A stretch of DNA of 11,195 nt from MKRK01 sp001896915 (lineage in GTDB: Bacteria; Bacillota; Clostridia; Oscillospirales; Acutalibacteraceae): contig CALJJF010000038.1 of the NCBI GenBank assembly GCA_937973935.1, positions 1 through 11,195 of the forward strand, written 5' to 3'. Of this stretch, positions 6,913-11,195 are shown piece after piece (within the stretch, counting starts at the first letter, position 1; every line of letters starts with the position of its first letter). The notes beneath the pieces were generated by a model. That model made no database searches. It was not told the DNA's origin and saw nothing but the letters and a program-made list of their open reading frames with translations. A program made the translations under genes and the position numbers.

Positions 6913-9900
6913 TCAATATTGGTAGAGCATGATCATACTCTGAGCCGCCTTTGTAATCAGACCCACATCTGCCGAAGCCAATTGATCATTTGCCATACGT
7001 CTTGCGTTACCCGCTGCCAGTCTGTCTCCTGTCACGTATGTTATTTTGTTTGCGTGCTTCTTGGCGATTCCGACATCCGCTGCGCTGACGTTGCCGTCAC
7101 CGTTCAGATCACCAAACACGATGATGCTCAGGGTACGCTGCAGCACGCCGTCTTTGTACAGATTCAGCTTCATGCCGTTTCCTATCACCTTCGTCGAAGC
7201 AACACTTCCGTTGGTTGCGGTTTTGATGTCCATCGTTTGACCTGTTGCTGCCAGATAGTCTGACAGCTTTGCTGTCAATGACGCTGAGGTCGTTGCTACG
7301 ATTGTGGAATCATAATTGGTTGCCGGCACGATTCCTTTGACACGGTCTCCCGAATATACACAGAATTCTACCGTTGTGCTGCCTGCTTCATTGGTCACTA
7401 CCAGCTTAAATCTTCCGAAGGTGCTGTTGGCGGTGTCTCCCAGCACGCTTGCTCCGTTGGTAAAGGCTGTTCCTGCGTCATATACATTCGTTTTGCCATG
7501 CTTATACAGCATTGCTGTTCCGTCTGTCCATGTCAGCGTGATTGCTCCCAGATAATACTGTCCGTTTACCGCTCCGCTGATCACAGGCGCTACCTTTGCT
7601 GTCGTTGTCGTAGTGGTTGTGGTGGTGGGTTCTGTTGTGGTTGTGGTTGTGGTTGTGGTGGTGGTTGTAGGTTCCGTTGTCGTAGTAGTTGTAGTTGTTG
7701 TCGGTGCTGTAGTTGTAGTTGTCGTTGTAGTTGTCGTTGTAGTTGTTGTCGTTGTTGTGGGTTCAGTAGTACCGGTTACATTTTTCACTTGAATATCATC
7801 CAAATAGAAGGTCGTTCCAACTGGTGTGCTGAATACCACAAAAATATTTGTAACACCACTTAACATATTTGATGTACTGGAAAGAGTCTGCCATTGCGGT
7901 GATGAATAACCCGGAGGTGTTACACCGGAGCAATAGATGTTGTCGCCCCAATTGAATGTTAACCAACCGCCTTCGGGTCCGAAGCTCTGGTCCATGGTGT
8001 GATAACCATTTCCGCCACTGTCCATTTTGAAATAAAATTTAGCTGTTACCGTTGTTGATGCTGCAACCCAAGCGCGAATGCCCAATGCATTATTCAATCT
8101 TCCGGCATCCATCTGCATTGCGATCTTGGGGCTGGTTCCCGTGGTTGTTCCCTTTAATCCAAGTGTGCTGTTAGGGGCTAATTTTCCAGCCTCATTATGC
8201 ACTGTAACACCTTCAGCTGTGAATTCCCAGATATTTGTATCGCCGTATAGTCCTCCGATATTCTGAGGACCACCGCTCTTCCAGACATGACCGGCTTCAC
8301 CTTCCCAGTTATACAAATCGGTATAAGCAGGAGCTGCTGTTGTTGTCGCATTAACATCAATGGTCAATGATTTTGTCAGTGTCTGCAGTGAGTTTGTCTC
8401 TTCTGAATCATCAACAAATTGACCTATGATGGCATTAAAGGATGTTGTGCCTGAAGTGATATTAGACTTTACCGTGAAAGTAATTTTAAACAGTTGTGTT
8501 GCAGAGCTCAATATCGGAGTAGAAGCGCCGTCTTCGTCCAAATAAATAGCTGTTACTTCACCGTTTGCTGCGCTGGCTTCTAATTCATCTGTATCCATTG
8601 CAATAGGTGTCGCCGATACAAAATCAAGCTTGGTTGCATCATAAGCAACACTCATTTCAAATGCGGCCACATTGCTTGATGTTTGATTGTCAGCTGTTAC
8701 GATGACATCAAAGGTATCACCGGCATTGTATGAAGTAGATCCTGTTTCAAAACCTATCTCAACGTAATTATCACTGGGTTGGGTTGTGGAATTAATCGTA
8801 ATAACCTTTGAGCCAAAGACCAAAGAACCGTCTTTAGCTGTAGCCTTGACAGTGACGGTACCTGCTGTGGCACCGGCATCCAATAAACCGGTCTGTGAAA
8901 TTGTGGCTGCTGCTCCGCCCAGATTTTCGACGGTCCATTTAACAGCCGGATTTGTTGCATTGGCAGGAAGCACGGTTGCTGTCATCTGTAATGAACTAAA
9001 GGTATTGATCTCAGAAACGCTTCCCGTACTGTCAACCGCAATGCTTGCGACAGGGGTCCCGGCTGTGATTGTGATTACCTTTGTCGTGCTTTTTGCAGTA
9101 CTACTGTCCAGTGATTCTGCTTTTACCGTTGCTGTTCCCGCTGCAGTTCCTGCGGTCAGCAGTCCTGTGGTTACATTGATCGATGCATTGGATCCGCTGT
9201 TGGTGACTGTCCATTTCACCGATTGATACGCATTGCTCGGTGCGACAACAGCACTCATCTGCAAATAGGATCCTGTGATGATGGAGGTTACATCATCCGT
9301 AGAATTGATGGCTGTTATGCCCGTTACGGCAGGATAAACTGTTACTTCACAGCTTCCCACGATCGATGCATTCGACTTTGAGGTTGCATATACCGTTACC
9401 GTTCCCGGTGCTCCTCCGGTAAGGTTACCGGTTGTATCAATGGTCGCTGTTCCTGTTCCGTTGACTCTGCTCCAGGTTACGGACGGATCCGAACCGGCCG
9501 GAGTTAAGGTTAGTTTCATGGCTTGTTTTGCACCAACACCTACAACATTTGCTCCGGTACCGGAGGTCACTGTTATTGCGGTCAAGGTGTTATAAATCAC
9601 TGTTACCGTGTAGGTTCCCACGGCATAACCGTTCTGGGCATAAGCCGTGATGATTGCAGTCCCCGCTCTGCTGGTGCTGACCGGTGTGACCAGACCATTG
9701 GTGCTGACCGTCACGAGACCCAGATTGGTTGAGGTCCATGTGATTGCTTTATTATAAGCGGTGCTCGGTGTTACCGCTGCTGTTAATTGAAGAGTCTCTG
9801 TCGTTGTAATGGTTGCATCATCCACGGATGAAATCTGAACATTCTGAACGGTATTCGGATCGGAAATATCCACCTTTACCAGTCGGATGGTATCAAATTT

Positions 9901-11195
9901 ACCCTTCCAGAAATTACTCGGGTTTTTTGCTACGGAAGTTAAGGTAATGGTTTGATCTCCCTCGGCAAGTGTAACTCTGCCGAAATTACCGGTATAGGTT
10001 GCGCTTGAACCGTTATAATAGTCAACCAGTAAGCCTGTTGGCGTGCCGTTTGCTGAAAGCTTAAAGGTACCTGTCTCATAATCCCCATAGCCCACAACAA
10101 AGATATTATACTCACCGGCCGGTACGGACGGAATGGTAAAGTTGATACTCTGATCCACAGCACTCGCCGGGAAAACCACTCGGCTGCTTGACACTGACGA
10201 AGTGGGTGTCGAAGTATACGCAAGTGACATACATTTATACTCATAGGCATTGAGAACATCCATGCTCGCCTGTGTTACACCGCTGGTTGTATTTCCCCAG
10301 ACCTTGATCAGTCCGTTTTTCAGCGTTGCAACGGAGATGGCTGTATCCATTCCGTCAAAAACAATGTCTTCCACTTCGGAAAAATCATATGGAATTGACA
10401 GTACTCCGCTTTTATTTGCGCCAGCTGTTAAGAATCCGTCGGCAGTCCATGCCAAAAGCTCATTGCCGTGCGCTTTGATTTTGGTTACGCCTTCCCAACT
10501 GGTGATGCTGGACCAGTTTGTATAGGTCTGTACCTTGCCGATCATGTGAATTTTACCCTGATCGTCAAGGGCAAAAGAATTTTCCAGCCCGGCAGCTACA
10601 TCCACAATGGTATAATCCGGGAAGAGATCCACACCGACGGTTTCATTGGGTCCGCATTTGCTGTTGGATTTGTTGCCTCCTGCAATACAGCGGCCTTGGT
10701 TGGTCAGTCCTACAACATGACCCTGTGTGCCGGTGATTTTTATGTATTTTTCGTCTGTCCGCAGAGCGGCGTTCATCAGCGGAATTCCGGTTGTAAAATC
10801 ACCGCCGATGGCCGTAATCACAGTTCCGTCTGCTTTCAGACCGACAACACCGGACTGACCAAGTGCCAGAATATCAATGATACCTGTCCACTGGGATACA
10901 GCCACTCTCTGTGTATTGTAGTCTGTTCCTTTTCCGTTCATAATAACGGTGCCGTCTTCACGAAGAGCGGCGGAAAAGGTTCTTCCGCAGGCGATCTTGG
11001 TCACCTTTTTGTTGAGGTTGGGTGTCGTACTTGTGACAATCGCCGGAGCCGTGCCCCATTCGCCCATGAGAGCGGCTGCGGTTACACCGCCCCACCCGTC
11101 GTGTCCGATTGCCTTCACCAAGCCGTTGTCATAAAGTCCCATCGCACTTACCGTATCAGGTGAATTATTAATTGATACCTGTATGAGTTTTGGCA
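6913..11195 (-). CDS. Large secreted multidomain protein with RCC1-like propeller, Ig-like, cohesin-like and dockerin domains (5' partial)
   Basis: The frame is open to the right edge, so the N-terminus, including any signal peptide, is missing; at least 1,426 residues are visible. Numbering from the Met codon at 11142-11140, the order is: seven RCC1-like repeats (up to ~286), a carbohydrate-binding-like beta-sandwich (~320-425), four Big_2 Ig-like domains (~432-784), a cohesin-like domain (~794-930), an unassigned beta-rich domain (~943-1121), a Thr-rich linker (~1125-1181), a short Ig-like domain (~1185-1262), a pre-dockerin module and a dockerin (~1344-1399). This is clearly an extracellular architecture: no catalytic domain is seen, cysteines are very few, and Thr, Ser, Ala and Gly dominate. 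Its role may be scaffold, adaptor or surface adhesion in a cellulosome-like system. No S-layer, sortase or membrane anchor is visible at the C-terminus; the dockerin would attach it to another protein's cohesin. It ends head-to-head with htpG, with no functional link implied. Function is not established. Confidence 0.88.
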   Translation of the reverse strand, partial: PKLIQVSINNSPDTVSAMGLYDNGLVKAIGHDGWGGVTAAALMGEWGTAPAIVTSTTPNLNKKVTKIACGRTFSAALREDGTVIMNGKGTDYNTQRVAVSQWTGIIDILALGQSGVVGLKADGTVITAIGGDFTTGIPLMNAALRTDEKYIKITGTQGHVVGLTNQGRCIAGGNKSNSKCGPNETVGVDLFPDYTIVDVAAGLENSFALDDQGKIHMIGKVQTYTNWSSITSWEGVTKIKAHGNELLAWTADGFLTAGANKSGVLSIPYDFSEVEDIVFDGMDTAISVATLKNGLIKVWGNTTSGVTQASMDVLNAYEYKCMSLAYTSTPTSSVSSSRVVFPASAVDQSINFTIPSVPAGEYNIFVVGYGDYETGTFKLSANGTPTGLLVDYYNGSSATYTGNFGRVTLAEGDQTITLTSVAKNPSNFWKGKFDTIRLVKVDISDPNTVQNVQISSVDDATITTTETLQLTAAVTPSTAYNKAITWTSTNLGLVTVSTNGLVTPVSTSRAGTAIITAYAQNGYAVGTYTVTVIYNTLTAITVTSGTGANVVGVGAKQAMKLTLTPAGSDPSVTWSRVNGTGTATIDTTGNLTGGAPGTVTVYATSKSNASIVGSCEVTVYPAVTGITAINSTDDVTSIITGSYLQMSAVVAPSNAYQSVKWTVTNSGSNASINVTTGLLTAGTAAGTATVKAESLDSSTAKSTTKVITITAGTPVASIAVDSTGSVSEINTFSSLQMTATVLPANATNPAVKWTVENLGGAAATISQTGLLDAGATAGTVTVKATAKDGSLVFGSKVITINSTTQPSDNYVEIGFETGSTSYNAGDTFDVIVTADNQTSSNVAAFEMSVAYDATKLDFVSATPIAMDTDELEASAANGEVTAIYLDEDGASTPILSSATQLFKITFTVKSNITSGTTSFNAIIGQFVDDSEETNSLQTLTKSLTIDVNATTTAAPAYTDLYNWEGEAGHVWKSGGPQNIGGLYGDTNIWEFTAEGVTVHNEAGKLAPNSTLGLKGTTTGTSPKIAMQMDAGRLNNALGIRAWVAASTTVTAKFYFKMDSGGNGYHTMDQSFGPEGGWLTFNWGDNIYCSGVTPPGYSSPQWQTLSSTSNMLSGVTNIFVVFSTPVGTTFYLDDIQVKNVTGTTEPTTTTTTTTTTTTTTTTTAPTTTTTTTTTEPTTTTTTTTTTTTEPTTTTTTTTTAKVAPVISGAVNGQYYLGAITLTWTDGTAMLYKHGKTNVYDAGTAFTNGASVLGDTANSTFGRFKLVVTNEAGSTTVEFCVYSGDRVKGIVPATNYDSTIVATTSASLTAKLSDYLAATGQTMDIKTATNGSVASTKVIGNGMKLNLYKDGVLQRTLSIIVFGDLNGDGNVSAADVGIAKKHANKITYVTGDRLAAGNARRMANDQLASADVGLITKAAQSMIMLYQY
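6943..7113 (-). other. C-terminal dockerin with a degenerate second calcium loop
   Basis: Residues ~1344-1399 hold two related segments 36 residues apart. The first, DLNGDGNVSAADVG, is a good EF-hand-like calcium loop (Asp1, Asn3, Asp5, Asp12). The second, RRMANDQLASADVG, keeps the closing ADVG and Asp12, but positions 1, 3 and 5 are Arg, Met and Asn instead of acidic or amide ligands, so calcium binding there is doubtful. Dockerins attach proteins to cohesins. The protein ends about ten residues later. Confidence 0.8.
7357..7590 (-). other. Short Ig-like domain between linker and dockerin region
   Basis: Residues ~1185-1262 follow APVISGAVNGQYYLGAITLTWT, split around Tyr, then a GTAFTNGASV turn and FKLVVTNEAGSTTVEF at the end. 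This resembles short Ig-like modules seen in Firmicute surface proteins, ending in a Y/F-x-L-V-V-T-x-x-A-G pattern. The segment after it (to ~1341) with VIGNGMKLNLYKDG and LSIIVFGDLNGDG is the module that often directly precedes dockerins. Confidence 0.6.
7600..7770 (-). repeat. Threonine-rich low-complexity linker with EP/AP punctuation
   Basis: About 57 residues are nearly all Thr, in runs of roughly 9-18 interrupted by EP or AP dipeptides. The DNA is a string of ACN codons (read as GTT, GTC, GTG or GTA on the plus strand) with short near-repeats. This is the kind of linker used between modules of clostridial and ruminococcal extracellular enzymes, often O-glycosylated. Mixed Thr codons mean the purity is held at the protein level, yet the tract is still a possible site of slippage or length variation. 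Confidence 0.93.
7780..8316 (-). other. Unassigned beta-rich domain, possibly carbohydrate-binding
   Basis: Residues ~943-1121 start LYNWEGEAGHVWKSGG and end TTFYLDDIQVKNV. Aromatic residues are frequent (about seven Trp), and the closing FYLDDIQV strand is typical of jelly-roll carbohydrate-binding modules. Position, between the cohesin-like domain and the Thr-rich linker, also suits such a module. I cannot name a family. Confidence 0.5.
8353..8763 (-). other. Cohesin-like domain in the large protein
   Basis: Residues ~794-930 carry the cohesin pattern: an initial strand, AGDTFDVIVTADN, then NVAAFEMSVAYDATKLDFVSA, then ANGEVTAIYLDED, QLFKITFTVKS, and a final beta strand SLTIDV. Cohesins bind dockerins to assemble cellulosome-type complexes, but cohesin-fold domains also occur in other secreted proteins. 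A single copy is present, so this is not a classic multi-cohesin scaffoldin. Confidence 0.8.
8791..9849 (-). repeat. Four tandem bacterial Ig-like (Big_2) domains
   Basis: Residues ~432-515, 520-603, 606-692 and 698-784 each show the Big_2 pattern: an opening V..I.., then LQ(L/M)TA.V.P..A...(V/I).WT, a G(L/N)(L/V)T strand, and GTATV.A..  followed by a closing V.IT strand. The third and fourth copies are the most alike (LQMSAVVAPSNA and LQMTATVLPANA). Such domains act as rod-like spacers or adhesion modules on bacterial surfaces. They would hold the propeller away from the cohesin-like part. Confidence 0.87.
9868..10185 (-). other. Carbohydrate-binding-like beta-sandwich (CBM6/35-like)
   Basis: Residues ~320-425 of the large protein start RVVFPASAVDQSINFTIP and include PAGEYNIFVVGYGDYETG, a Gly/Thr-rich centre with LLVDYYNGSS, LAEGDQTITLT, and FDTIRLVKVD at the end. 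The layout (an initial strand, AGEY.I.V, then G.QTI.L, then a closing F D.IRL) resembles family 6/35 modules that bind polysaccharide. Assignment is by pattern only; the ligand is unknown. Confidence 0.55.
10285..11195 (-). repeat. Seven RCC1-like beta-propeller repeats in the large protein
   Basis: Seven copies of a pattern close to (A/G)L..(D/N)G.(V/I)...G recur about every 42-45 residues: GLYDNGLVKAIG, ALREDGTVIMNG, GLKADGTVITAIG, GLTNQGRCIAGG, ALDDQGKIHMIG, AWTADGFLTAGA and ATLKNGLIKVWG. Each is preceded by a hydrophobic strand such as VTKIACG or IVDVAAG. This is the signature of RCC1/ATS1-type repeats, which usually close as a seven-bladed propeller. Seven are seen here, but more could lie beyond the window edge. 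In bacteria such propellers are found in many secreted proteins and probably act as binding platforms. Confidence 0.8.

Noticed and set aside
6823..7263. A 146-codon plus-strand frame starting inside the htpG terminator
   Set aside because: It overlaps the terminator hairpins and is antisense to the dockerin and pre-dockerin coding region. It has no ribosome site and shows no family features.
7600..7770. Possible CRISPR or tandem repeat array
   Set aside because: The repetition is of degenerate Thr codons inside an open coding frame, with no conserved repeat units and no unique spacers.
7498..7863. A plus-strand reading frame with a striking Cys/Arg/Gly-rich stretch that looks like a metallothionein
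   Set aside because: It is the antisense of the Thr-rich linker: strings of ACN codons read backward in another frame give TGT/TGC/CGT codons. There is no ribosome site, and the flanking parts have no recognisable protein character.
10468..11163. A 231-codon plus-strand frame opposite the propeller region
   Set aside because: It is a long shadow of the high-quality minus-strand gene, whose repeats and domains are recognisable. The plus-strand translation shows no domain, signal peptide or ribosome site.

Overview
The window looks like chromosomal DNA from an anaerobic, low-to-medium GC Firmicute of class Clostridia, probably Oscillospiraceae/Ruminococcaceae-like. The evidence is an oxygen-sensitive class III ribonucleotide reductase (NrdD/NrdG), strong AGGAGG-type ribosome binding sites, lipoprotein signal peptides on the transporter binding proteins, a perfect CIRCE operator, and a very large secreted protein with cohesin-like, threonine-rich linker and dockerin parts. 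No genus can be assigned from the sequence alone.

Layout, left to right. On the + strand, positions 1-2380 hold a tight cluster: the 3' end of nrdD, nrdG, and a lipoprotein of the peptide/nickel-binding (SBP family 5) type that starts 11 bases after nrdG. A predicted promoter at 2384-2412 then opens a complete polar amino acid ABC transporter: binding lipoprotein (2447-3298), permease (3355-4005) and ATPase (4018-4782). A hairpin between binding protein and permease probably sets binding protein expression above that of the membrane parts. Next is htpG (Hsp90), read from a sigma-A type promoter with a perfect CIRCE element at the expected transcription start, so probably repressed by HrcA. 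Its best start is a TTG at 4916.

The htpG terminator (6795-6824) faces the terminator (6838-6875) of a convergent minus-strand gene. That gene fills 6913-11195 and runs off the right edge, so its N-terminus is missing. From its N-terminal side the visible 1,400-plus residues read: seven RCC1-like beta-propeller repeats, a carbohydrate-binding-like beta-sandwich, four bacterial Ig-like (Big_2) domains, a cohesin-like domain, an unassigned beta-rich domain that may also bind carbohydrate, a roughly 57-residue threonine-rich linker, a short Ig-like domain, a pre-dockerin module, and a dockerin whose second calcium loop has decayed. This protein is the most unusual item here. A cohesin and a dockerin in one chain suggest an adaptor scaffoldin or an extracellular matrix or adhesion protein, and a regulator-type propeller is an unexpected partner. 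There are no RNA genes, insertion sequences or CRISPR arrays that I can support, and no gene-free stretch exceeds 300 bases.
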